Assembly (NCBI GenBank): GCA_023393015.1
Contig: JAEWMY010000009.1
Coordinates: 1-29,571, forward strand
DNA: 29,571 nucleotides
Direction: 5' to 3'
Source of the DNA: Spirochaetota bacterium
Lineage (GTDB): Bacteria > Spirochaetota > Spirochaetia > Treponematales > Treponemataceae
Notes under the pieces: model-generated
Seen by the model: only the letters and a program-made list of their open reading frames with translations
What the model was told of the DNA's origin: nothing
The model's database searches: none
Shown: piece by piece, positions 1 to 6,399 of the stretch
Position numbering within the stretch: position 1 is the first letter of the stretch
Layout: each line of letters opens with the position of its first letter
Program-made: the position numbers and the translations under genes

Positions 1-28
1 TCCTTTTCTGTGGGCGTTCATCGCTCAT
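1..28 (-). CDS. First codons of an unidentified gene running off the left edge
   Basis: Read leftward from 28, the sequence opens with ATG and encodes MSDERPQKR before the window ends. An AAAGGAG ribosome-binding site sits about six bases upstream of the ATG, which is why I call it a real start. Nine residues are too few to identify a product. The upstream strand contains a long-range dyad that overlaps the ribosome-binding site, described separately. Confidence 0.5.
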
Positions 29-96
29 GGCGTTCTCCTTTGGCTAGTTTGGCTTGGTAACTTAACTAAACCAGATGAGAACGCCTTTTTTCAAGG
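29..96 (-). promoter_or_regulatory. Dyad covering the upstream region and ribosome-binding site of the leftward gene
   Basis: GGCGTTCTC (29-37) and GAGAACGCC (77-85) are perfect 9-bp inverted arms about 39 bases apart, with smaller matches inside (AGTT 46-49, AACT 64-67). On the minus strand a TTGAAA box (91-96) lies just outside the dyad. The proximal arm includes part of the GGAG ribosome-binding site of the gene starting at 28. It could be an operator or an RNA stem that hides the ribosome-binding site. On the plus strand the same arms are followed by six Ts, so a rightward terminator is an alternative. Confidence 0.35.
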
Positions 97-127
97 CCTA
101 AATGTGCGAAAGATATTGTACGCTACC

Positions 128-230
128 GAAACCCGCCAACCGTCGGGCGAGGACACCGACCAGTCCCTCCCGTGACGTGATCGTTCCGTCCGAAGATATG
201 AAATCGCGGCCCTGAGAGGCGTCTCCCCTT
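128..230 (+). repeat. Long direct repeat, left copy (R1)
   Basis: This stretch of about 103 bases, starting GAAACCCGCC and ending GGCGTCTCCCCTT, recurs in the same orientation at 2903-3005. The first ~65 bases differ at only a few positions, the middle (about 193-208) is more divergent, and the last ~20 bases match almost fully. It contains no convincing reading frame. The two copies bracket the toxin-antitoxin pair and the insertion sequence. It may be a dispersed repeat, a recombination site or the edge of an integrated segment; the sequence alone does not decide. Confidence 0.75.
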
Positions 231-233
231 CAG

Positions 234-410
234 ATGAAGGTCGACGGCTTCAACATAAACCAGATCAATGAAATAAGCGGTATCGGCACGTTTGCCGGCA
301 GCATGGTGGGCGCTGGCGTGACGTACGGGATGACCGGGAACGCGACGTTCAACGTGGCGAGCCTTGGGGGGACGGGGTTTCTTTTTCCTTTGTACGGTTG
401 TTGTGGTTAA
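234..410 (+). pseudogene. Short fragment of a Gly/Asn-rich, possibly Rhs/polymorphic-toxin-like protein
   Basis: The frame from ATG 234 encodes 58 residues including GFNINQINEISGIGTF and VTYGMTGNATFNVASLGG. This alternation of small, polar and hydrophobic residues reminds me of the long repetitive proteins found in Leptospira and Treponema (Rhs-like or very long polymorphic-toxin-like proteins), but that is from memory. The last dozen codons, from about 375 to the TAA at 408, lose the pattern, and a stop (213-215) closes the frame upstream, inside repeat R1. No ribosome-binding site is obvious. I read it as a decayed gene fragment left next to the repeat. Chance coding is the alternative. Confidence 0.35.
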
Positions 411-629
411 CACCAGTATGAAGGTTGGAACCCCTTATTGCGAGCCTGAAACCGGAAAATTCAGACCGGATAATTCCGGAAATATATCATCGGACGCGAC
501 ATATCGCGCATCCGGTGAGGAATTTCCGGTTTTATCCGGCGGGCTTCCGCTGTGCCCCTACCGATGTCGAACTTTGCTCGACCGGTGACCGGACGGCTTA
601 TAAGCCCCCCCCCGGTTTTTGGTAATTAT
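411..629. other. Intergenic stretch with repeated TCCGG words, no gene seen
   Basis: Between the decayed fragment and the toxin-antitoxin promoter there is no supported gene. The stretch repeats the word CCGG several times (about 460-545) and holds small inverted repeats such as CGCGACATATCGCG. The C9 run at 605-613 precedes the promoter. Confidence 0.4.
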
Positions 630-630
630 A

Positions 631-659
631 TTGCATTCCAACGAATATATTGTTATACT
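631..659 (+). promoter_or_regulatory. Sigma-70 type promoter of the toxin-antitoxin pair
   Basis: TTGCAT (631-636) and TATACT (654-659) are separated by 17 bases, close to the sigma-70 consensus, and lie 22 bases upstream of the antitoxin ATG. The -10 box abuts a perfect palindrome that probably serves as operator. Confidence 0.65.
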
Positions 660-670
660 TGTAATACAAG
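658..670. promoter_or_regulatory. Palindromic operator for the antitoxin
   Basis: CTTGTAATACAAG is a perfect 13-bp palindrome that overlaps the end of the -10 box and covers the expected transcription start. Ribbon-helix-helix antitoxins normally bind such sites and repress their own operon. Function here is inferred from position. Confidence 0.55.
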
Positions 671-681
671 GGGGTTCCTAT

Positions 682-894
682 ATGCTAGCAGTACGACTTG
701 ATAGCTCAATGGAATCGCAGCTTGACAATCTGGCCCGCGAAACTGGACGGAGCAAGAGTTATTATGTCAAAAAAGCGATTGAAAATTTCCTCGAAGACCG
801 TGAAGATTATCTTCTTGCATTAGCCGTCCTGGAACGCAATGAACCTACGAAAACTTTAGATGAAGTGAGAAAGAGTCTTGGTCTGGAACGTTGA
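682..894 (+). CDS. RelB/CopG-type ribbon-helix-helix antitoxin
   Basis: The 70-residue product begins MLAVRLDSSMESQLDNLA, the short beta strand that inserts in the DNA major groove in ribbon-helix-helix proteins, followed by the helical part (GRSKSYYVKKAIENFLED). The C-terminal third (YLLALAVLERNEPTKTLDEVRKSLGLER) would wrap and neutralise the toxin. I chose ATG 682 because it follows GGGGG with proper spacing and gives the canonical start of the fold; an upstream in-frame start would place extra residues before it. The toxin gene overlaps its end by 17 bases. The region is clearly richer in AT than its neighbours, which fits horizontal transfer. It likely represses its own promoter through the palindrome at 658-670. 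Confidence 0.85.
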   Translation: MLAVRLDSSMESQLDNLARETGRSKSYYVKKAIENFLEDREDYLLALAVLERNEPTKTLDEVRKSLGLER

Positions 895-1144
895 GTTTAC
901 GAGAACAGCTGAAAAGCAACTCAAAAAGCTCGTTAAAAAATGGCAACGCGATATTCTTGATTATCTTGAAAATGAAATTGCGACGCTTCCTGATCCAAAG
1001 AAGCGCGGGAAAGAGCTCGTCGGAGATAAAGCGGGTTTTTGGCGGTATCGTGTCGGTGATTACCGCGTAATTTGCGACGTACGTGAAGACCAGTTTGTAA
1101 TACTTGCAGTCACGATAGGTCATCGTAAGGAAGTCTATGACTAA
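878..1144 (+). CDS. RelE/ParE-superfamily toxin
   Basis: This 88-residue protein ends with the hallmark pattern of RelE-type toxins: GFWRYRVGDYRVICDV followed by a hydrophobic strand and GHRKEVYD. The N-terminus (WNVEFTRTAEKQLKKL) matches the first strand and helix of the fold. RelE relatives cut mRNA in the ribosome; ParE relatives poison gyrase. I cannot separate the two from sequence, although R and H/K residues in the last strand favour the RelE side. The likely start is TTG 878, overlapping the antitoxin by 17 bases, which implies translational coupling. No ATG is available at the N-terminus. Confidence 0.85.
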   Translation: MVWNVEFTRTAEKQLKKLVKKWQRDILDYLENEIATLPDPKKRGKELVGDKAGFWRYRVGDYRVICDVREDQFVILAVTIGHRKEVYD

Positions 1145-1195
1145 TCGGTATCATTGACCCCTGCGCCTTTAAGTGCATTATCGATGGTCGTTAAT

Positions 1196-1226
1196 AACGT
1201 CTTCCGGTCATTAGCCGGAAGGCGTT
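1196..1226. repeat. Imperfect 12-bp hairpin after the toxin gene
   Basis: AACGTCTTCCGG and CCGGAAGGCGTT form a 12-bp stem with one mismatch and a 7-base loop. It lies between the toxin stop and the left end of the insertion sequence. There is no T run after it, so it is a weak terminator candidate at best. Confidence 0.5.
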
Positions 1227-1248
1227 CGATTTATTGAAGGCGTTTATT

Positions 1249-2672
1249 AGTGCTCTCATTATTGTTGTAATTTAGAACTAGAAATACTGTGCCACCAAAC
1301 TGATTTACGGATGATATACCACCTCGGAAAGAGAATCCGTTCCCGAGGAGGCTCAGTATAGCAACACCCGCTTCCCGCATACCCCATATCAAGCAACCCG
1401 AGTTCTGTCCGAACCTTGACTGTCCCTACCATAACAGGAAGGTCGCCGCAAAGACCCGTTGGTTCATCAAGTATGGAACATTCTCCACAAAGGTACGGGG
1501 TACCATCCGACGATTCGCCTGTACGCACTGCGGAAAAACCTGTTCGACACAGACCTTCTCCCTTCATTATTGGACACATACAACCATCGATTTCAGAACG
1601 CTCGACGACCGACTTAACGCATGCTCGGGGTATCGTCAAATCGGTCGCATCTTGCGTGTATCCTACTCCCTTCTTAAGAATCGCGTTCTTAGGCTCGCCC
1701 GGAACTATCTACACCTTTTCGATGTTTCACTCACCAACTATCCTCTCGTTGAGGATATCGCCTTCGACGGGTTCGAATCAATCGTCGGAAGTCAGTATGT
1801 AATCGATAACTTCAACATAGCCGTCGGCATTCGATCGCGTATCCCCTATCTCTTCACCCTGTCGTTACTTCGTCGCAAGGGAAGGATGACCGACAAGCAA
1901 AAGAAACGCCGTGCCATCCTCGATCAATACTGGCGCCCCGAACGAGGAGAGCTCGTGAACCGCTGCAAGGTCGCCTTTCGCGATCTTTTGTCGCTGTACC
2001 TCAACAGAACCAGCTTGTCGCCGTTCACCCTGTACACCGACGAGAAGCAGGAGTATGCCCGCGCGCTTTCGACGCTCACCGAGGCTCGTCACCTTACGGA
2101 AATCGATGTCCTTCGCCATCGAACGATCAGCTCGCGCGCAGCACGGACGAGGCATAATCCGCTCTTTCCGGTCAACTACTTTGACCGCGAGATCCGTAAA
2201 AACTCGGCGGCACACGTTCGCGAGACCGTCCGTTTCGATCGAGAGGTGAACATGTCCGCTTCGCGAATGGCGATCCTAATCGGGTATCATACCTTTCGAA
2301 AGCCGTTCAAGATAGACAATAAAGTCAATGTCGATTCTAAGCCGACCCACGCGGACCAGGTGGGCCTTCTTGCCACATGCGAGGCACGTCGGGGTTTTAA
2401 TCGGCTCTATACGTATCGACACCTGTGGAATCAACAGATGAGCAAGGCGATGTGGATGGAAGATATATGGCTTTTTAAGGGCACAAATCCCCCGTTATTG
2501 ACGATGAAAGGAGGCAGAGCGCGATGTCAACCCGGAATGGGGTGGGTTGCAAAGCATTTGCTGGCATGAAGATACCTACTGGTGAGCCGAAAAACATGTT
2601 TGACTTATCTCGATGAGGTATTGGAAAAGCCCTTTCTCACATTAGTATTGTACCAACAAAATTGAGAGCACT
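1249..2672 (+). mobile_element. Insertion sequence with ~20-bp terminal inverted repeats
   Basis: The left end AGTGCTCTCATTATTGTTG (from 1249) matches the reverse complement of the right end (AGTGCTCTCAATTTTGTTGG, ending 2672): the outer ten bases are identical and the next ten nearly so. Both ends are bordered by TATT (1245-1248 and 2673-2676), a possible 4-bp target duplication. The 1424-bp unit encodes one transposase. The good ends suggest a fairly recent insertion, just downstream of the toxin gene. I cannot assign a formal IS family from the sequence alone. Confidence 0.75.
1358..2569 (+). CDS. DDE-type transposase with N-terminal zinc finger, possible ATA start
   Basis: The frame runs unbroken from a stop at 1301-1303 to TGA 2567-2569. 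The N-terminus has a zinc ribbon (FCPNLDCPYH ... FACTHCGKTCS), then a helix-turn-helix (GYRQIGRILRVSYSLLKNRV) as in IS1 InsA-like proteins. The catalytic part shows candidate acidic residues in AFDGFES, LYTDEK and FDREIRK ... VRETVRF. No ATG, GTG or TTG precedes the zinc finger in this frame. A GAGGAGG ribosome-binding site (1345-1351) stands six bases before ATA 1358, so translation either starts at ATA or the ATG has mutated. The first normal start, TTG 1652, would delete the zinc finger and the first part of the HTH. About 403 residues from ATA. I recall similar proteins in spirochaete genomes, often misnamed as regulators. Confidence 0.65.
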   Translation: MATPASRIPHIKQPEFCPNLDCPYHNRKVAAKTRWFIKYGTFSTKVRGTIRRFACTHCGKTCSTQTFSLHYWTHTTIDFRTLDDRLNACSGYRQIGRILRVSYSLLKNRVLRLARNYLHLFDVSLTNYPLVEDIAFDGFESIVGSQYVIDNFNIAVGIRSRIPYLFTLSLLRRKGRMTDKQKKRRAILDQYWRPERGELVNRCKVAFRDLLSLYLNRTSLSPFTLYTDEKQEYARALSTLTEARHLTEIDVLRHRTISSRAARTRHNPLFPVNYFDREIRKNSAAHVRETVRFDREVNMSASRMAILIGYHTFRKPFKIDNKVNVDSKPTHADQVGLLATCEARRGFNRLYTYRHLWNQQMSKAMWMEDIWLFKGTNPPLLTMKGGRARCQPGMGWVAKHLLA

Positions 2673-2676
2673 TATT

Positions 2677-2902
2677 AAGAAACTCGCACGAAGGGGTGGC
2701 GGAGAAATGAGAAGTGCCTATTCGGCACTTCTCGGTTCGGAGCCAGGGGAGGCAGCCACTAGTAGCTAGCGAAACGGGAAGTAGACTCTCCGGGCCGCGC
2801 CCCTTGGCTCTCCGGACGGAACGCACTGACACGTGGACGGGAGGGGCGGGGCGAGGGGCCTCGACCGCTTTGGCGCGCAGACTGATCGCTTGTCACTTTC
2901 CT
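2677..2902. other. GC-rich intergenic stretch with several hairpins
   Basis: No gene is supported here. GAGAAGTGCC and GGCACTTCTC (2709-2733) form a perfect 10-bp stem with a 5-base loop. GAGCCAGGGG (2740-2749) can pair with CCCCTTGGCTC (2800-2810) with one bulge, enclosing a CTAG-TAG-CTAG hairpin (2758-2768). A G-rich tract follows at about 2839-2860. The nesting of stems suggests a structured RNA or a remnant of a mobile element. No T run follows the stems. Confidence 0.4.
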
Positions 2903-3005
2903 GAAACCCGCCAACCGTCGGGCGAGGACACCGACCCGTCCTTCCCGTGACGTGACCGTTCCGTCCGTAGCGACTTATACGCGGTCCTAAGAGGCGTCTC
3001 CCCTT
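2903..3005 (+). repeat. Long direct repeat, right copy (R2)
   Basis: This is the second copy of the ~103-base element at 128-230, in the same orientation, with substitutions mainly in the segment around 2967-2980. It ends nine bases before the -35 box of the glycosylation operon, so that operon's promoter lies just outside the repeat-bounded island. Confidence 0.75.
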
Positions 3006-3013
3006 CTTTTGAA

Positions 3014-3043
3014 TTGACTCATCTCGTGCTTCCGATATACAAT
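3014..3043 (+). promoter_or_regulatory. Promoter of the glycosylation operon
   Basis: TTGACT (3014-3019) is followed by TATACA (3036-3041, 16-base spacer) or TACAAT (3038-3043, 18-base spacer). It lies about 45 bases upstream of the first gene and is the only strong sigma-70-like promoter visible before the four-gene cluster. Confidence 0.6.
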
Positions 3044-3067
3044 TTCAACTATTATAGGCGTTTATAC

Positions 3068-3094
3068 ATGAGTAATAAGGCGGTTTTATGCTGA
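3068..3094 (+). CDS. Possible 8-codon leader peptide overlapping the glycosyltransferase start
   Basis: ATG 3068 opens an eight-codon frame (MSNKAVLC) whose TGA (3092-3094) overlaps the start region of the next gene at 3088. Translation of such a mini-frame could couple to or tune the downstream gene. There is no clear ribosome-binding site for it, so chance is quite possible. Confidence 0.2.
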   Translation: MSNKAVLC

Positions 3095-3840
3095 AGTCTG
3101 CGGCCTCGGGGAAGAGACCCGAAGATCGGAAATTGCTTATTGTCATCCCTACGTACAACGAGGCGGAAAACATACAGCCGCTTATCGACGAGGTCCTGGC
3201 GCTCAAGACGCCCGCTCGCGCGCTCCATATCCTGGTGGTGGACGACGGCTCGCCCGACGGTACCGCGTCTCTCGTCAAGAAGGCGCAGGCGAAGTATACC
3301 GGCGCCGTGCACCTCCTCGAGAGAACCAAGAAAAGCGGCCTCGCTGACGCCTACATAACAGGCTTCAAATGGGGACTCGAGCGGGATTACGACCTCTTCC
3401 TCGAGATGGACGCCGACTTCTCGCATAACCCGAAATACGTGCCCGGCATGCTCGAGGCCGCGCGGGATCATGACGTCGTCATCGGCTCAAGGAACATCGC
3501 GGGCGGCAAAGTGGAGAATTGGTCGTTCCTGCGAAACATGATATCCAAGGGCGGAAGCCTCTACTCCCGGATCGTGCTGTGGTGCCCCGTCAGGGACCTG
3601 ACCGGAGGCTTCAACATGTGGAGCAGGGAAGCGCTCGGCGCGATCGGGCTCGACACCCTCATATCCAAGGGTTTCACCTTCCAGATCGAGATGAAATACA
3701 AGGCGCATCGGCAAGGCCTCCGTATCAAGGAAATCCCGATCGTCTTCCCGGACAGGGTTAAGGGTGAATCGAAGATGGACAAGAAGATATTCATCGAGGC
3801 CTTCGTGGCCGTATGGAAGTTGCGCAAATGCTTGAACTAG
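3088..3840 (+). CDS. DPM1-like polyprenyl-phosphate glycosyltransferase (GT2)
   Basis: The 250-residue protein is a compact GT-A enzyme without the membrane helices of the longer GtrB type. Motifs in order: IPTYNEAENI (20-29), VDDGSPDGT (51-59), SGLADAY (83-89), the metal-binding EMDADFSH (107-114), DLTGGFNMW (170-178) and FPDRVKGESKM (220-230). This set is typical of dolichol/polyprenyl-phosphate mannosyltransferases, which move a sugar from a nucleotide donor to a lipid phosphate on the inner face of the membrane. The next gene is a GtrA flippase overlapping its end, and then a lipid-sugar-using GT-C enzyme, so the product is probably polyprenyl-phosphate hexose for extracytoplasmic glycosylation. 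The exact sugar is not predictable. Confidence 0.88.
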   Translation: MLKSAASGKRPEDRKLLIVIPTYNEAENIQPLIDEVLALKTPARALHILVVDDGSPDGTASLVKKAQAKYTGAVHLLERTKKSGLADAYITGFKWGLERDYDLFLEMDADFSHNPKYVPGMLEAARDHDVVIGSRNIAGGKVENWSFLRNMISKGGSLYSRIVLWCPVRDLTGGFNMWSREALGAIGLDTLISKGFTFQIEMKYKAHRQGLRIKEIPIVFPDRVKGESKMDKKIFIEAFVAVWKLRKCLN

Positions 3841-4217
3841 TGAAATTCGGCGTTACCGGCGGTTTGGGAACCATAACCAATCTCGCGATCTTTTACGTCC
3901 TGGCGGACCGGTTGCATTTCCTGCCGCAGGCCGTCAGCGTCCTTTGCTTTATCGTCGCGGGAACGCAGAACTACTTCATCAATTCCGCATGGACCTTCAA
4001 CAGGAAGGATTCCGGAAACGAACGCCCGGGATTCCGTAAATGGATTCTGTTCATGAGCTCGTCGCTCGTGGGCCTCTTCGTCAACATCACCGTCCTTACG
4101 CTGCTCTTGAGGTTTTTCTCCTTCCCGCTCCAGACGATACCGCAGATGATAGGAATACTTTCCGGGATGATGTTCAATTTCCTACTCTCCAAATACGTCG
4201 TCTTCAAGTCAAAATAA
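3828..4217 (+). CDS. GtrA family membrane protein, probable lipid-sugar flippase
   Basis: About 129 residues with four membrane segments, opening MLELVKFGVTGGLGTITNL, the usual N-terminus of GtrA proteins (small polytopic proteins thought to flip polyprenyl-phosphate sugars). The first half includes QNYFINSAWTFN, a GtrA signature, and the C-terminus has FNFLLSKYVVFKSK. I chose ATG 3828 because GGAAG stands eight bases upstream; ATG 3813 (five more residues) is possible but lacks a ribosome-binding site. Either way the gene overlaps the preceding transferase (by 13 or 28 bases), implying coupled translation. Role: carry the lipid-linked sugar made by the previous enzyme to the outer face for the next one. 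Confidence 0.82.
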   Translation: MLELVKFGVTGGLGTITNLAIFYVLADRLHFLPQAVSVLCFIVAGTQNYFINSAWTFNRKDSGNERPGFRKWILFMSSSLVGLFVNITVLTLLLRFFSFPLQTIPQMIGILSGMMFNFLLSKYVVFKSK

Positions 4218-4232
4218 CTAAGGGAGACATTC

Positions 4233-6365
4233 ATGACTAACTCCGCAAAGGGATTTCTGTCGTTCGCGCTCGTGCTTTTACTCGTAAACGGCGCGCATTA
4301 TCTTTCAAACCCGCCGCCCGCGTACAAGACGACGCTTCCCGTGTACGTGAATATCGAGCTTCCTGAGTCCCATGTGTGGGACGTCGAGGTCCTGACGGAG
4401 ACGAGGAGGAAACTCGATTTCGAGGATACCATTCGGTACTATGCCAAGGCGATTCAAGGAAAAAAACGGTCTTCTTGCGAGATTACCCGGCATAAGTTAT
4501 TACCGACGACTGAGCTGACCGGCACGCGTGCGCCGATCGTAATCGCCGCGGAGATATCCCGGGGACAGACCATCGAAGGCATATCCATTGCGCTTTCGGG
4601 CGATATGACGCTCGAGGAGATCGATGCAATCGTTGTATCCGTCGGCGAAAAGGTGACGCATTTCGGCGAACGAGACTTGAACGGCTTTACATTGGATAAA
4701 GACGGGAATTTCGCGTTAGCGGATTCGATACGATATGCGGCGTCTGGCTTTTCGGGCGGCATAAACCGCATGGGCACGTTCAATGACGCGGTGCTGTTCC
4801 TGGCTCATCCGCTGACGTCTCCCTCCGTCTTTCTGTATGCGGCATTGATCTGGGTTCTCGCGGTTTTCTTCATGAAACGTGAACAGGGCGGTTTGGAGAA
4901 CATGATATCCGGAGCTCTTTCGCTGAAGTTCGATGTCTCGGTAAAAACCGAAATCATCGTAGTAGTGGCGCTTACCGTGTTGGCATTTCTGTTCCGGATA
5001 AACGGAATAACCAGAATGAGCCTCTTCAGGGACGAGATGTACGCGGCGATAAAGGGGAACCCGAGCAAACCGCTTCTCTTCGCGTTCAGCGATCCCGGAA
5101 ATCCTCCCGTTTATTATCTACTTCTACGTTGCTGGGGTTCCCTATTCGGATGGACGGAATTGGCCGGCAAGACGCTTTCGGTAGTGATCGGTTCCCTTTC
5201 GGTCGTGACCATGTGGTATTATATCCGTACCCTCTTGGGCAAGAAACCGGCGCTGTTTGCCGCGTCCTTCATGACAGTAAGCTCGTACGCGATAGCCTGG
5301 AGCCATCTACTGAGAACGTATTCGTTTTTACTGACGCTGACCCCGCTTGTCCTGGTTTTTTTCCTGAAGTACCTTCGCCGCCAGAAAATGACGGATTTGG
5401 TTCTGTACGTACTTTCCTGTGTCGTACTCGTTAACTCGCATTATTACGGCGTGTTTGTCGTCATGTCGAACTTCGTATTGCTGATCATCCATCAGAAAAG
5501 AACTCGGGCTTTTTCGGTCCGAAAGAATCTTTCGTTTCTCGCCGCTAACGCGCTTGTAGCGCTGTCGCTTCTTCCGTTCCTGTTGTACATGGGAATCGAA
5601 GGCGGTTTGATGAACAGCGGTTTTAACGAGATGAGCGTACCTTCGGGAAAGGTCGCGAGGGCGGTTTTCTACGTATTCAAGATCACAGGATATGTATTCG
5701 GTTTTTTCTCGTTGAATATCGCCTTATTCGCCGGCTTTTGCCTCTTGTGCGCTTGTCTTTTTTTCATTCTCTTTCGTAAAGAGAGCAATGATACGGTCCC
5801 GTCCAAATACAGATTCGCGTTCTGGTATTCCTTGGGATTTTGCGCGTCAGTCATTTTTCTGGCTTTTTCCGCATCGATTTTCAGGCCCATGATGAAAGAG
5901 AAATATTTTATCGTGCTGTATCCCTCAATAATCGCCATACTGGCGTTGTTCTTTTACCCGATACAAGGCGTCTCGCGAAAGCCGGTACGAGTCGTCGTGT
6001 TCGCGTTACTCCTGCTCGGTTTATCGGGTGACATGTACTATCCTGAAGAGTCGGAATTGTTTCACGAGACGGCGCGGTATATCAGTCTGGATAACGCGCG
6101 GTATGAGTCCTTCGGCGTGCGTGAACTCATGAATCATGAAAAGCGCCATGATTATATCTATAACGAGTATTACTCTTTTTATAACGGGGGTATGGGCGAT
6201 TTTGAAGACGTCTATCTCGCGGGAAAGAAAGCGCCCGAGGTCTTGTACGGGCATCCATTCGCGGATGGGCCTATCCCGGATGATATGACGCATCAAGCAA
6301 AGATCAATATCCGAGGAAGATACGTGACCAAGTATTACTCAAGCGAGCTTTTATCGGGGTATTAA
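4233..6365 (+). CDS. GT-C membrane glycosyltransferase (PMT/ArnT/RgtA-like)
   Basis: This 710-residue polytopic protein has a signal-anchor helix (about 8-24), then an unusual soluble domain of roughly 170 residues facing the periplasm, and from about residue 197 many membrane helices. The GT-C hallmark lies after the third helix: RDEMYAA (D267-E268) followed by DPGNPPVYYLLLRCW, and SHLLRTYSF further on, as in PMT/ArnT-type enzymes that use polyprenyl-phosphate sugars. A second soluble part is at the C-terminus (from about 610). ATG 4233 has GGGAG upstream. It follows a DPM1-like enzyme and a GtrA flippase, which make and flip the probable donor. Acceptor (protein, lipid or glycan) is unknown; the N-terminal domain may bind it. 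Confidence 0.82.
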   Translation: MTNSAKGFLSFALVLLLVNGAHYLSNPPPAYKTTLPVYVNIELPESHVWDVEVLTETRRKLDFEDTIRYYAKAIQGKKRSSCEITRHKLLPTTELTGTRAPIVIAAEISRGQTIEGISIALSGDMTLEEIDAIVVSVGEKVTHFGERDLNGFTLDKDGNFALADSIRYAASGFSGGINRMGTFNDAVLFLAHPLTSPSVFLYAALIWVLAVFFMKREQGGLENMISGALSLKFDVSVKTEIIVVVALTVLAFLFRINGITRMSLFRDEMYAAIKGNPSKPLLFAFSDPGNPPVYYLLLRCWGSLFGWTELAGKTLSVVIGSLSVVTMWYYIRTLLGKKPALFAASFMTVSSYAIAWSHLLRTYSFLLTLTPLVLVFFLKYLRRQKMTDLVLYVLSCVVLVNSHYYGVFVVMSNFVLLIIHQKRTRAFSVRKNLSFLAANALVALSLLPFLLYMGIEGGLMNSGFNEMSVPSGKVARAVFYVFKITGYVFGFFSLNIALFAGFCLLCACLFFILFRKESNDTVPSKYRFAFWYSLGFCASVIFLAFSASIFRPMMKEKYFIVLYPSIIAILALFFYPIQGVSRKPVRVVVFALLLLGLSGDMYYPEESELFHETARYISLDNARYESFGVRELMNHEKRHDYIYNEYYSFYNGGMGDFEDVYLAGKKAPEVLYGHPFADGPIPDDMTHQAKINIRGRYVTKYYSSELLSGY

Positions 6366-6399
6366 ATCAGCATACGGCTATTATGGTATGGAGGTTTAC

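Noticed and set aside
128..230. Repeats R1/R2 as attC-like or CRISPR units
   Set aside because: Only two copies 2.7 kb apart, with no core attC motif and no regular spacers.
364..625. Small plus-strand frames in the AT/GC mixed spacer
   Set aside because: No ribosome-binding sites and no recognisable protein pattern.
1196..1226. Hairpin as an integron attC site next to a toxin-antitoxin cassette
   Set aside because: The ends do not fit the RYYYAAC/GTTRRRY core sites (GTTCGAT fails), and no integrase or second site is seen.
1416..1802. 128-codon frame inside the IS
   Set aside because: Overlaps the transposase in another frame and shows no domain; the zinc finger and HTH are in the transposase frame.
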